Source of the DNA: an uncultured Alphaproteobacteria bacterium
Lineage (GTDB): Bacteria; Pseudomonadota; Alphaproteobacteria; HIMB59; GCA-002718135
Length of the DNA stretch: 64,000 bases
Direction of reading: 5' to 3'
Assembly (NCBI GenBank): GCA_902515745.1
Contig: CABXWB010000004.1
Coordinates: 1 to 64,000, forward strand
The notes under the pieces: generated by a model
The model's input: only the letters and a program-made list of their open reading frames with translations
What the model was told of the DNA's origin: nothing
Database searches by the model: none
Translations under genes and position numbers: made by a program
In this document: one piece after another, positions 35,458 to 44,592 of the stretch
Layout: each line of letters opens with the position of its first letter
How positions within the stretch are numbered: the first letter of the stretch is position 1

Positions 35458-36438
35458 CTAACCACAATTAATACAACATTGATCAACCCAGTGTCCTGGC
35501 TCAACCTCTATTAAACCCATTTCAGTATTACCATTCCTACAATTATCACATGGATTGGGACATCTTGTTCTAAAGACACATGCAGAAGGCCTATCTAATG
35601 GACTTGGAATATTTCCAGGAATTGGTCTTAATGGTGCATCTAGATTATTTACATCGGGAAGCGCTTCCAATAAACCCTTAGTATAAGGGTGTTTTGGGTT
35701 TTTTAAAATTTTATTTACTGGTCCTTTTTCTACTACACTTCCAAGGTACATTACTGCAACATCATCTGCAATTTGAGCTATTACACCTAAGTCATGTGTA
35801 ATAAAAATAACACCCATTTGATATTCTTGAATAATATCTTTAACTAAGTTGATGACTTGAGCCTGAATTGTAACATCTAGCGCTGTAGTAGGTTCATCAG
35901 CTAACAATAGTTTAGGCATAGTAGATAATGCCATTGCAATCATTGCTCTTTGGCGCATACCTCCCGATAATTCGAATGCATATTGATTAAATCTTTTTTC
36001 TGCATCAGCTATTCCTACTCTTTGAAGCATATTTATTGAAATTTCTTTTGCTTCATTTTTATTAATATCTTTATGTATTAATAATTGCTCAACCATCTGG
36101 GCTCCAATTTTTATTGCCGGGGCAAAACTCGCCATAGGTTCTTGAAAAATCATTGATACTTTTCCGCCTCTTATTTTTTTTAAATCATCCTTTGAGGTAA
36201 ACCTTAAAACATTTTCGTTATCTAAAATTATTTGAGCATCATCGTTGTATTTTGTATTACTTGGGTTTAACTGCATAATAGCTTTAGCAGTGACTGATTT
36301 ACCAGATCCTGACTCACCAACTATACCAAGCACTTTCCCTTGATCTAATGATAATGAAATATTTTCAACTGCTGTAATTCTACCCTCATCAGTATCAAAT
36401 TTTACATCCAAATTTTTTACTTCTAATAAGTGGCTCAT
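35458..36438 (-). CDS. Opp/Dpp-type ABC importer ATPase, DppD-like
   Basis: A 326-residue ATPase: Walker A GESGSGKSVTAKAI near 40, MIFQEPMASFAPAI near 96, signature LSGGMRQRAMIAMA near 155, Walker B LLLADEPTTALDVT near 175 and ITHDLGVIAQIADD near 208. The C-terminal tail from about 287 carries six cysteines and is the 108-bp segment shared with the DppF-like gene. Paired ATPases like these drive Opp-class importers; together with the large binding protein they probably import oligosaccharides. Confidence 0.93.
   Translation of the reverse strand: MSHLLEVKNLDVKFDTDEGRITAVENISLSLDQGKVLGIVGESGSGKSVTAKAIMQLNPSNTKYNDDAQIILDNENVLRFTSKDDLKKIRGGKVSMIFQEPMASFAPAIKIGAQMVEQLLIHKDINKNEAKEISINMLQRVGIADAEKRFNQYAFELSGGMRQRAMIAMALSTMPKLLLADEPTTALDVTIQAQVINLVKDIIQEYQMGVIFITHDLGVIAQIADDVAVMYLGSVVEKGPVNKILKNPKHPYTKGLLEALPDVNNLDAPLRPIPGNIPSPLDRPSACVFRTRCPNPCDNCRNGNTEMGLIEVEPGHWVDQCCINCG
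35473..35580. repeat. 108-bp perfect direct repeat, copy 2 (3' end of dppD-like gene)
   Basis: Second copy of the repeat described at 34478-34585, preceded and followed by bases that diverge at once. The similarity outside is only at protein-family level. Confidence 0.95.
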
Positions 36439-36439
36439 A

Positions 36440-37600
36440 TTACTTTACCTTATGAGGATCTGCGGCATCACGTAATCCATCCCCTACATAGACAAATGTT
36501 AAAATTAATACAACTAAGAAAAATACAGGAATAAAATACCATTGATAGTTTAGAAGTACGTCAGCCTTAGTTGCATTTTGCAAAAGTACACCAAGGGAAT
36601 TTACTGGTTCTCTCAAACCAAGTCCTATAAAACTTAAAGCAGTTTCAGATAATAACATGTAAGGAAAACTAATAACTAAATCGACAATAATATAACTCGT
36701 GAAACTTGGTAATAAGTGTCTTACAATAATGTGAGTAGATGATGCACCGCAAAGTTTTGCAGCAAGAATATATTCTTGACTTCTTTCACTAAGTAAATGA
36801 GTTCTTACTCTTCTTGCAAGAGTTGGCCATGAAATTAATCCAAGTAAGCAAGATATAAAAAAGAAACGTAATTCAGAACTCCATTCTAATGGAGCAAAGG
36901 CTGCAAGACACATAAACAGAGGTATTGGGGGCACCGTTCGAATTGCATCAGTAAACATCTGAAGTACGCTATCAATCCAACCTCCATAATATCCCGAAAT
37001 TCCACCAATAATTAAAGATAGTACAAATGATATAAAAACACCAAGTGTGCCCACGGCTAACGAAATATAAATTGCACTCAAGGTTCTACTAAATAAATCT
37101 TTTCCTGCCTTATCTGTTCCAAATATGTGAATTCCACCCTCTTCGACGCCAAATAAATGAGTATTAAATGTAAAACCTGGAATTTTAAAATCTAAAATTT
37201 TACCTGGAAGATTTATATTAAAATCAAATACTTTGTATTCCCAACCTTCGACAAAAAAATAAACGTACCTTCTTTTTTCAGTATCAACTTTATATACCCA
37301 TCTAAAATTTGTATCTGCTCCTCTGTATTTTTCTAATGTATGTAAAAAAGGCCTAGCTGAAAAACCATTCTCATCCCAAAACATTGGAATTTGAGGTGCT
37401 CCATTTTCATAATCTTTATCTCTCCCTTTAATTGTTGGATCATAAGGTGATAAAAAATCAGCAAAGAGACTACAAATAATCATAAACAATAAAATAGAAC
37501 CAGCAATCATAGCTGATCTATTTCCAAAAAAGCGCGTTCTTACTAACTGCATCTGCGTTGCAGTGTAATAAGCTTCTTTTTTTTGATTACTAACCTCCAC
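36440..37600 (-). CDS. Opp-type ABC importer permease, OppC/DppC-like
   Basis: A 386-residue membrane permease. TM1 lies near residues 28-50, followed by a periplasmic insert of about 115 residues rich in aromatic residues (FRWVYKVDTEKRRYVYFF), then IFGTDKAGKDLFSRTL near 172 and five more hydrophobic segments. The EAA loop (AAKLCGASSTHIIVRHLLP) is near 280. Ordinary OppC is about 300 residues; the insert is known from oligosaccharide-type systems. It starts with GTG, supported by AAGGAG six bases upstream, and overlaps the OppB-like gene by 11 nt. Confidence 0.9.
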   Translation of the reverse strand: MEVSNQKKEAYYTATQMQLVRTRFFGNRSAMIAGSILLFMIICSLFADFLSPYDPTIKGRDKDYENGAPQIPMFWDENGFSARPFLHTLEKYRGADTNFRWVYKVDTEKRRYVYFFVEGWEYKVFDFNINLPGKILDFKIPGFTFNTHLFGVEEGGIHIFGTDKAGKDLFSRTLSAIYISLAVGTLGVFISFVLSLIIGGISGYYGGWIDSVLQMFTDAIRTVPPIPLFMCLAAFAPLEWSSELRFFFISCLLGLISWPTLARRVRTHLLSERSQEYILAAKLCGASSTHIIVRHLLPSFTSYIIVDLVISFPYMLLSETALSFIGLGLREPVNSLGVLLQNATKADVLLNYQWYFIPVFFLVVLILTFVYVGDGLRDAADPHKVK

Positions 37601-38603
37601 CCATAACTCCTTTTCTTATTCTTGGATCAATTATAGCTAAAATAATATCCGTTATAAAATTCACAAAAACAATTGTTGCTGTTAGAAGAAAAATAATTGC
37701 ACCTGCTAATTGCTGATCATTTGATCTTGCTAGAGCTTCAATCAACAATGCCCCAGCTTCAGTAAGAATTAAAATTAAGGCTACAATCGGCAATGCACTA
37801 AATATACGATTAAGGTCGAAACCTATAGAATTGATTACTGGACCTAAAGAATGTTTTGCAGGATATCTCCACAACAAACTCATTCCTGATATTCCTCTAG
37901 CCCTTGCAGCCATTACATATAGTTTATCATTTTCATCTAGCATTAGTGCTCTTACTGTTTGAAGAGCAAAGGCAGTTGCATTCCAACCTAAAACAAATAT
38001 TGGAAGCCAAGCTCTACTTAAAAAATCAAATAGTTTTGCTGATGACCAGGGTTCGTTTTCATATTCTTGAGAAAATAAACCTGTCATCGTATCGCCATAG
38101 TAAACAGTCATAAAAAGCATAATACAGAGTGCTACTAAAAAATTGGGGAGAGCTATTCCAAGATAACTGACAAATTTAAGAGTATTATCTAATGAAGCAT
38201 ATTTTGTCGTGGCCGATATGATCCCAACTGGTATGGCAATTAAATATGAAAATATTAATGCAACCAAACATATTGTTAGTGATAAAGTAAATCTTCCACT
38301 TAATAATTCATTAATGTTCATTCTTAAGATACAACTGTCACCAAAATCACCATCAAAAACTATATTGGAAACCCATTTGCCATACCTATACAAAAATGGT
38401 TTATCTAAACCTAAGCGAATTTTTTCTTTTTCTATATCTTCATAAGTTATTTGTGATCCTTGTGTATTTTTAAATGCGAGATATCTTTCAGCACAAGTTC
38501 CAGGAACAAATTCCATTAACGAAAAAACAATAAAACATACAAGAAGCAAAGTTATAATTGCAAGTCCTGCTCTTGTAAGAGTAAATTGTATAAAATTAAT
38601 CAT
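37590..38603 (-). CDS. Opp-type ABC importer permease, OppB/DppB-like
   Basis: A 337-residue inner-membrane permease with TM1 at about 10-32 (LAIITLLLVCFIVFSLMEFVPG), the usual KPFLYRYGKWVSNIVFDGDFGDS loop near 67, and the EAA-type segment MAARARGISGMSLLWRYPAKH near 230. First gene after the hairpin that follows the binding-protein gene. No ribosome site is visible before its ATG. Confidence 0.91.
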   Translation of the reverse strand: MINFIQFTLTRAGLAIITLLLVCFIVFSLMEFVPGTCAERYLAFKNTQGSQITYEDIEKEKIRLGLDKPFLYRYGKWVSNIVFDGDFGDSCILRMNINELLSGRFTLSLTICLVALIFSYLIAIPVGIISATTKYASLDNTLKFVSYLGIALPNFLVALCIMLFMTVYYGDTMTGLFSQEYENEPWSSAKLFDFLSRAWLPIFVLGWNATAFALQTVRALMLDENDKLYVMAARARGISGMSLLWRYPAKHSLGPVINSIGFDLNRIFSALPIVALILILTEAGALLIEALARSNDQQLAGAIIFLLTATIVFVNFITDIILAIIDPRIRKGVMGGG

Positions 38604-38631
38604 ATAAAATAATTTGAAAACAAGAATAATT

Positions 38632-38667
38632 AAAAAAAGAAAAGCGGCAATATGTAATTGCCGCTTT
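38632..38667 (-). terminator. Intrinsic terminator/attenuator after Opp-type binding-protein gene
   Basis: AAAGCGGCAAT (38641-38651) pairs with ATTGCCGCTTT (38657-38667), an 11-bp stem with a 5-base loop, followed on the minus strand by TTTTCTTTTTTT. It lies between the binding-protein stop and the OppB-like start. Confidence 0.88.
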
Positions 38668-38689
38668 TTTAATTATTTATTGAGTTAAA

Positions 38690-40744
38690 TTACTCGTCTA
38701 ACCACCATTGAGTAGCTAGGTATGGGTATGTTCTATAATACTCATACGAAGTAGTTTTAAACTGCGTAAAGTTTTTTAAAGCATTTCTATGATAAGTTGG
38801 GAAAGGAGCTTTCACAGTACCAATCAATAGACTTTGCTCTGTTAACATTGTTGCAATTTTTTCACCCCACTCATTAGAATCAGCAGTACCAAGAGCATAA
38901 GATTGGAATTTATCAATTCCATCACTTAAGTCATATACCCACTGAGGTGGTTCAGTACCTTCATCACCATTACTATCAATGTATGCTGCCCAATCTAAAC
39001 CTTGAGTATGGTTAAAGTAGTTACCAAACGGAGGTTTAAATGTTTCTGGGTTACCAGCAACAATTGCTAATGGTTGACCTTTGTCCCAAACGTGAACATC
39101 AAGTTGGTTTGCAGCTTGTGAACCACGATATTCATCTGGAGTTACCTCTTTAAAAGTAGTTTTTACTCCTACTTCATTAAAGTATCTTGCAACAAGTTCA
39201 ACTTCAACACCACCAATACCTTGAGTAGCGTAGTCAATGTTAATTGCTAGAGCATCACCATTTGGTAATTCTCTAAAACCATCCCCATCAACATCTTTTA
39301 ATCCTACTTCATCAAGAAGAGCATTTGCTCCATCTGGATCGTATTGAGTCATATGCATTTTTATACTTTCAGGAACGAAGTCAGGTGCAGGAGAAAATCC
39401 TACAAACTGCTCAACTTTACCCAAACCATAATATGCAACTTCGTTGATCTCGTCTCTATTCATCGCAATTGACATTGCTTGACGGAAACGAATATCTCCA
39501 TAGACTTTACGTTTTTCAGGATCAGGATGTGTAACATTAAAACTAAATAATGCAGCACCACAACCTGGATTAATTTGAAGTTGATATCCTCCAGACTCAG
39601 AACCATCAAGTAATTGAGGGGCAGACTCTAATTGAACAGACTGTGATTTATAATCAACTTCACCATTAACAAGTTTTAATAATCTTATTTCGTTTTCATT
39701 GATGTATCTTTCATTTTGATAATCAATGTATGGCAATTGATTTCCAGCTGTATCAACTTGGAAAAAGTATGGGTTAGCTGCATAGACTCTACCTTCAGTA
39801 GTATCTTCAATAGTCATATAAGCTTCTAAAGAAGGGTAAGCTGCATAAGGTAATCCAGCAACTAGATCTGGTTTAGCAAGTAAAGGAGTTGGGGTATCAG
39901 TCCAACCTGAGTTACCATAATATGCTGCTAAAGCATCATAACCATCTGCAAATCCTAATGCTTGAGCATTTGCATCAGCATTTGAATCAATTTCTGGATG
40001 GAATTGTTCTAGGAAATGTGAAGGCATGAAGAACTGGTTATATGACCATGCTATAGTTGCAGTTAAACCAGGGAACGGAGATGGTAAGTTAAATCTTACT
40101 GTCTGATCGTCAATTACATCAACAGTCATTGGCTCACCACCAACTAAAAGATATGGATATGGTTTTTCACGAATCTTTGGATTCATCATCAAGTCTTCGT
40201 ACCAAAACTCAACATCTCTAGCTACAAATGGTTCACCATTTGACCACTTGTGGCCTTTACGTAACATGAATGTTAAAGTTGTAAAATCATCGTTCCACTC
40301 ATAATCTTTAGCAACGTTTGGTACTATTGTACTTAAGTCATCAGCAAAACGTAATAGGTTTACGTGTCTAGTAGATAACATATCAGAAGTTCCAGCTTCA
40401 GTTGCGTTTGATAAAAAGTTTATTGTATTTCCATACTTACCAATAGATTCATATGGCACTACAACAAGCGGCTCAGCGGGTAATCTATCCTCAATCGGAG
40501 GAAGACTTCCTGGGTTACCTTGTATAGTAGCGTTAATACTAGCAATATTTGGATTATCAGAAAACTTCATTGTACAGCTAGCTGCACTTTCATATTCCGC
40601 TAATTCGTATTGCTGAGGGTATTTTCCACCTGTCTGTGCATCGCTCATTGTTGTACCTACACAATGACCACCTGCAAAAGAGCTTCCACTCCAGACAAAA
40701 GTTGCGGAAGAAAATACTAACGCTATAAATATTTTTTTTAACAT
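38690..40744 (-). CDS. Opp-type solute-binding protein (family 5), probably oligosaccharide-binding
   Basis: About 684 residues with a signal peptide (LKKIFIALVFSSATFVWSGS then SFAGGHC). Family 5 features include TRHVNLLRFADDLSTIVPNVA, FMLRKGHKWSNGEPFVARDVEFW-like text near 185, and RFRQAMSIAMNRDEI near 450. It is 130-150 residues longer than peptide-binding OppA; rhizobial and Thermotoga relatives of this size bind oligosaccharides. A 22-codon upstream extension was rejected because AGGAG at 40752-40756 precedes the ATG used here by 7 nt. Heads the operon. Confidence 0.9.
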   Translation of the reverse strand: MLKKIFIALVFSSATFVWSGSSFAGGHCVGTTMSDAQTGGKYPQQYELAEYESAASCTMKFSDNPNIASINATIQGNPGSLPPIEDRLPAEPLVVVPYESIGKYGNTINFLSNATEAGTSDMLSTRHVNLLRFADDLSTIVPNVAKDYEWNDDFTTLTFMLRKGHKWSNGEPFVARDVEFWYEDLMMNPKIREKPYPYLLVGGEPMTVDVIDDQTVRFNLPSPFPGLTATIAWSYNQFFMPSHFLEQFHPEIDSNADANAQALGFADGYDALAAYYGNSGWTDTPTPLLAKPDLVAGLPYAAYPSLEAYMTIEDTTEGRVYAANPYFFQVDTAGNQLPYIDYQNERYINENEIRLLKLVNGEVDYKSQSVQLESAPQLLDGSESGGYQLQINPGCGAALFSFNVTHPDPEKRKVYGDIRFRQAMSIAMNRDEINEVAYYGLGKVEQFVGFSPAPDFVPESIKMHMTQYDPDGANALLDEVGLKDVDGDGFRELPNGDALAINIDYATQGIGGVEVELVARYFNEVGVKTTFKEVTPDEYRGSQAANQLDVHVWDKGQPLAIVAGNPETFKPPFGNYFNHTQGLDWAAYIDSNGDEGTEPPQWVYDLSDGIDKFQSYALGTADSNEWGEKIATMLTEQSLLIGTVKAPFPTYHRNALKNFTQFKTTSYEYYRTYPYLATQWWLDE

Positions 40745-40760
40745 ATATTTTCTCCTATAA

Positions 40761-40772
40761 GATAAATTTATC
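40761..40772. promoter_or_regulatory. Perfect palindrome just upstream of the Opp-type binding-protein gene
   Basis: GATAAATTTATC, a 12-bp perfect palindrome ending 5 nt before the ribosome site of the binding-protein gene and inside the divergent spacer shared with the sulfatase-family gene. It is a possible operator. Length and AT content make chance possible. Confidence 0.35.
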
Positions 40773-40816
40773 GTATGTTTTTTTTGTATACAAATTTCAA
40801 CTTTTAGCAAAAATAA

Positions 40817-40846
40817 TTGACATGTTTATTAAGTTTTTTTTAAAAA
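40817..40846 (+). promoter_or_regulatory. Possible sigma-70 promoter of the sulfatase-family gene
   Basis: TTGACA at 40817-40822 is a perfect -35 box; TAAAAA at 40841-40846 is a poor -10 at 18-nt spacing. It points toward the gene starting at 40888. Confidence 0.3.
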
Positions 40847-40887
40847 ATTGTGTATTTCTTTTTAATTACTTTAGTATTTATTAGAAT

Positions 40888-42423
40888 ATGGAGAAAACAA
40901 AAAAATCTGTCCTTTTTATATGTGCTGATCAGTGGCGCTTCGATTGCTTTAGTTTTCTAAATCATCAATATGCTCTTACTCCTAATTTGGATAAATTAGC
41001 AAAAAAAAGTGTTATTTTTAAATCACACTTTACAGGGATTGTTCCATGTGGTCCTTCGAGAACTACAATGCTAACTGGTTTATATCCATTTATACATCGT
41101 TCAGTATATAATGGTGCTCCTCTTGATAAAAGATTTACAAATATCGCTAAGGAAGCTCGGAAATTAAATTACAATCCAAGTCTTTATGGTTACACAGATA
41201 CATCGTGGGACCCAAGATATTTAGATCCAAAAGATAAAAAAAATTTTACATATGAATCTCCTATGGAAGGATTTGATGATGGTTGTGTTTTACCTGGAGG
41301 AAAACCAGAGGCTTGGGCAAATCATCTTAATGAGAATGGTATAAAAATAAATAAAGCAGAAGATCTTTACAAAGGAAGAAAACCTAAAAATGATCAAGCA
41401 TACGTATACAAGCCATATTATATTCCAACCGAATATTCAGATACTGCTTTTTTAGCTGATAAAGTAGTTAACGATTTAACAAATATAAAAAATCCATTTT
41501 TCATGCATGTATCTTTTTTAAAACCACATCCACCCTTCCATGTTGCTGATCCGTGGTTTAGTAAATTTGATCCAAATAATATTAATTTATCTAAAAATGA
41601 TATTTCACTAAATGAGTTATCAAAAAAACATCCTTTACTTAAAGAGTTAAGTAAAAAATTTTTATTAAAAGAAAATTTCTCTGAAATTAATTATGATCTT
41701 TTAGAAGATCAAGATATAAAAAATATTATGAGTGTCTACTTTGCCATGTGTGCTGAAGTAGATTTTAATATTGGTAAAATTTTGAATGCTCTTAAAGAAT
41801 CAGGACAAGAAGAGAGCACAATGATAATTTTTACAAGTGATCATGGAGAAATGCTTAATGAAAATAATTTATGGGGAAAATTAGGTTGGTGGGACTCTTC
41901 CTATAGAATTCCATTATTTATTTATGTACCCCAAAACAGTGCGAAGGAAATTAATCACTTAACTGAATCTGTAGATGTTGCTCCTACAATTTTAGAATGG
42001 CTAGGGGGTGAGATTCCAATTGATTGGAATGGTCAATCACTAATGCATAATATTAACGGTCAATATGAAAAATCACCTAATAAAGAATTTGTTGTTTTTG
42101 ATTATGATTTTAGAGAAAGCACTGAATTTGTTAAAGATAAAAAATTAGTACCTGAGCAATGCAATCTATCAGTTATTAGAAATAATAAATGGAAATATGT
42201 TCATTTCCCTTCATTGCCATGTTTATTGTTTGATTTAGAAAATGATCCTAATGAAATTAATGATGTATCTAGAGTAAAAGAATTTCAAGACATTAAAAAT
42301 GATTTAGTATCAAAACTATTAAGCCACCGGATGATTCATCAGGAAAGACAATTATCCAATACAAAACTTTCTAGCTCAGGGGTTAAAACAAAATCTGGAC
42401 CAGCTAGCAGAAAAATGGAATAA
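40888..42423 (+). CDS. Formylglycine-type sulfatase / phosphonate monoester hydrolase-like
   Basis: A 511-residue alkaline phosphatase-superfamily hydrolase. The formylglycine motif is CGPSR at 54-58, the metal residues include Asp14 (CADQWR) and SDHGE near 312. HRSVYNGAPLDKRFTN at 70-85 and YGYTDTSWDPR near 109 resemble phosphonate monoester hydrolases and phosphodiesterases more than classical arylsulfatases. There is no signal peptide, so it should act in the cytoplasm. Activity needs a formylglycine-generating enzyme, not seen here. It is divergent from the Opp-type importer, whose cargo may carry a sulfate or phosphonate ester. Followed by a core-MetE-like gene after 7 nt. Confidence 0.85.
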   Translation: MEKTKKSVLFICADQWRFDCFSFLNHQYALTPNLDKLAKKSVIFKSHFTGIVPCGPSRTTMLTGLYPFIHRSVYNGAPLDKRFTNIAKEARKLNYNPSLYGYTDTSWDPRYLDPKDKKNFTYESPMEGFDDGCVLPGGKPEAWANHLNENGIKINKAEDLYKGRKPKNDQAYVYKPYYIPTEYSDTAFLADKVVNDLTNIKNPFFMHVSFLKPHPPFHVADPWFSKFDPNNINLSKNDISLNELSKKHPLLKELSKKFLLKENFSEINYDLLEDQDIKNIMSVYFAMCAEVDFNIGKILNALKESGQEESTMIIFTSDHGEMLNENNLWGKLGWWDSSYRIPLFIYVPQNSAKEINHLTESVDVAPTILEWLGGEIPIDWNGQSLMHNINGQYEKSPNKEFVVFDYDFRESTEFVKDKKLVPEQCNLSVIRNNKWKYVHFPSLPCLLFDLENDPNEINDVSRVKEFQDIKNDLVSKLLSHRMIHQERQLSNTKLSSSGVKTKSGPASRKME

Positions 42424-42430
42424 TTATTTT

Positions 42431-43480
42431 ATGTTAACAACTGTTATAGGTGCCTACCCAAAACCAAGTTATTTAAAAATAACTGATTGGTTTAATGCAT
42501 CTGGTGGTACAGATACTGAATACCCAACAAAATTTTACGAAGATGAAATAAAAAATATGGGAGATAATGTTGAAGACTTATTCAATAAAGCTACTAAAGA
42601 AATAATTAGTGATCAGGAAGAATGTGGTATTGATATACTCACCGATGGTGAAGTTAGAAGAGAAAACTATATTCACTACCATTGTAGGCATTTAGAAGGA
42701 ATTGATTTTACTAACCTCTCAGAAAAGGTTGCTAGAACAGGTAATTATAAATGCTGGTTACCAACAATAACCTCAACAATTAAAGCAAAAGAATCTTTTT
42801 TAGTTGAAGAGTGGAAAAAAAATCAAAGCTTAACTAATAAAGATTTAAAAATTACTATTCCTGGACCAATGACTATAACAGACACCATAGCAAATACTTT
42901 TTATGATTCAGATGAACATATGGGTGAAGACTTAGCTGATGCTATTAATGTAGAAATTAACAGATTAGTTGATGCAGGGTGTAAATATATTCAAGTCGAT
43001 GAACCTTTGTTTGCTAGAAAACCAGAAAATGCTCTTAATTTTGGAATTAAAAATCTAGAAAGATGTTTTAGGGATATAAATAATCAAAGTATTGAAAAAA
43101 TCACTCATATTTGTTGTGGTTATCCTGATAAATTAGATGCAGTGGATTATCCAAAAGCACCCCTAGACTCTTACAGTAAAATTAGTAAAGCTTTAGATGA
43201 ATCAATTATAGATACAGTCTCTATTGAAGATGCTCATCGGTATAATGATTTAAATTTTTTAAAAGATTTTAATCAAACGAAAGTTATTTTTGGTTTAATA
43301 AAAATTGCAAGCTCTCAAGTTGAGACTAAAGAAGAAATTGTCTCAAGAATAAATGATGCATTAAAGTTTATTGATAAGGAACAATTAATTGTTGCTCCTG
43401 ATTGCGGACTTGGTCATTTACCTCGAGATTTAGCAAAAATAAAATTAATGATGATGGTAGAAGCTTCTAATAGTTTCTAG
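42431..43480 (+). CDS. Core-MetE-like methyltransferase (no N-terminal domain)
   Basis: A 349-residue protein resembling only the C-terminal catalytic half of cobalamin-independent methionine synthase. Zn ligands are seen as His226-x-Cys228 (THICCG) and Cys325 (APDCGLGH), with TDGEVRREN near 71 and IQVDEPLFA near 187. Full MetE is about 750 residues, and the N-terminal half needed for folate use is absent. Such short proteins either make methionine from another methyl donor or demethylate other substrates. Co-transcribed with the sulfatase-family gene. The 3' end overlaps ald by 4 nt. Confidence 0.82.
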   Translation: MLTTVIGAYPKPSYLKITDWFNASGGTDTEYPTKFYEDEIKNMGDNVEDLFNKATKEIISDQEECGIDILTDGEVRRENYIHYHCRHLEGIDFTNLSEKVARTGNYKCWLPTITSTIKAKESFLVEEWKKNQSLTNKDLKITIPGPMTITDTIANTFYDSDEHMGEDLADAINVEINRLVDAGCKYIQVDEPLFARKPENALNFGIKNLERCFRDINNQSIEKITHICCGYPDKLDAVDYPKAPLDSYSKISKALDESIIDTVSIEDAHRYNDLNFLKDFNQTKVIFGLIKIASSQVETKEEIVSRINDALKFIDKEQLIVAPDCGLGHLPRDLAKIKLMMMVEASNSF

Positions 43481-44592
43481 TGTAGTAAAGAAACTGGATT
43501 AGCATACTCATAATTTAAATCATCAGCAATAGCTTTATATGTAACGGCTCCTTTAAAAATATTTAAACCATTCATAAAATTTTTATCATTTTTTAGAGCA
43601 TCTTTATAACCGTTAGAAGCTAAATTTTGAATAAATGGTAAAGTAACTGCATTTAAAGCAAGCGTAGAAGTTCTTGGAACTCCCCCAGGCATATTTGCAA
43701 CACAATAATGAACAACATCATCAACAATATATGTAGGATTAGCATGAGTTGTTGGTTTACTAGTTTCAACACAACCACCTTGATCAATTGCAACATCAAC
43801 AATCACAGATCCACTTTTCATCTCTTTGATCATTTCCTTAGATATAATTTTAGGAGCGTTAGAGCCTGGAACAAGAACACCACCGATTAGTAGGTCACAT
43901 TTAGAAATATAATCATTTAGATTTATATTATCACTGTGCAGTGGTTCTATTTTATCACCAAATTTTTCTTGTAATTCCTCTAATCTTTTTTCTGACTTAT
44001 CCACGATGAAGACTTTTGCTTGCATACCAGTAGCAATTATTGCTGCATTTTCACCTACAACACCTCCGCCTAAAATTAATACATTTCCAGGGTGAACCCC
44101 TGGCGCACCCCCTAAAAGTAAACCACTACCACCTTTATGTTTTTCAAGTGAATACGCACCAGCTTGTATCGACATTCTGCCGGCTACAGCACTCATAGGT
44201 GCGAGAAGTGGCAATTTATTATTATGATCACTTACTGTTTCATAAGCTATACAAATTGAATTTGAATCAATCAAACCCTTTGTCAATTCTGGAGCAGCTG
44301 AAAGATGTAAATAAGTAAATAAAATTTGGTTTTCTCTTATCATTGCAACTTCATTCATTAGAGGTTCTTTTACTTTTACAATCATTTCAGATTCTTTAAA
44401 AATTTCTTCAGCTGAATTTACAATTTTTGCACCTGATAATTCATAATCACTATTTAAAAATCCAGCAGCAATACCGGCATCTTTTTGAATAAGAACTGTA
44501 TGTTTATTCTTTACTAATTCTTTAACACTTTGCGGAGTAAGCCCAACTCTAGACTCCTGAGCCTTAATCTCAGAAGGGACACCTATTTTCAT
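43477..44592 (-). CDS. ald: Alanine dehydrogenase
   Basis: A 371-residue NAD-dependent enzyme (L-alanine to pyruvate plus ammonium). The N-terminus is MKIGVPSEIKAQESRVGLTP; the substrate region has TYLHLSAAPELTKGLI near 92, MSAVAGRMSIQAGA near 132 and the nucleotide site LILGGGVVGENAA near 172; HANPTYIVDDVVHYCVANMPGGVPRTST lies near 285. It overlaps the aminotransferase gene by TAATG. The pairing recycles alanine made by an omega-amino-acid:pyruvate aminotransferase, as in taurine and beta-alanine use. Confidence 0.95.
   Translation of the reverse strand: MKIGVPSEIKAQESRVGLTPQSVKELVKNKHTVLIQKDAGIAAGFLNSDYELSGAKIVNSAEEIFKESEMIVKVKEPLMNEVAMIRENQILFTYLHLSAAPELTKGLIDSNSICIAYETVSDHNNKLPLLAPMSAVAGRMSIQAGAYSLEKHKGGSGLLLGGAPGVHPGNVLILGGGVVGENAAIIATGMQAKVFIVDKSEKRLEELQEKFGDKIEPLHSDNINLNDYISKCDLLIGGVLVPGSNAPKIISKEMIKEMKSGSVIVDVAIDQGGCVETSKPTTHANPTYIVDDVVHYCVANMPGGVPRTSTLALNAVTLPFIQNLASNGYKDALKNDKNFMNGLNIFKGAVTYKAIADDLNYEYANPVSLLH

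Noticed and set aside
40745-40810. N-terminal extension of the Opp-type binding protein
   Set aside because: AGGAG and a clean signal peptide mark the ATG at 40744.
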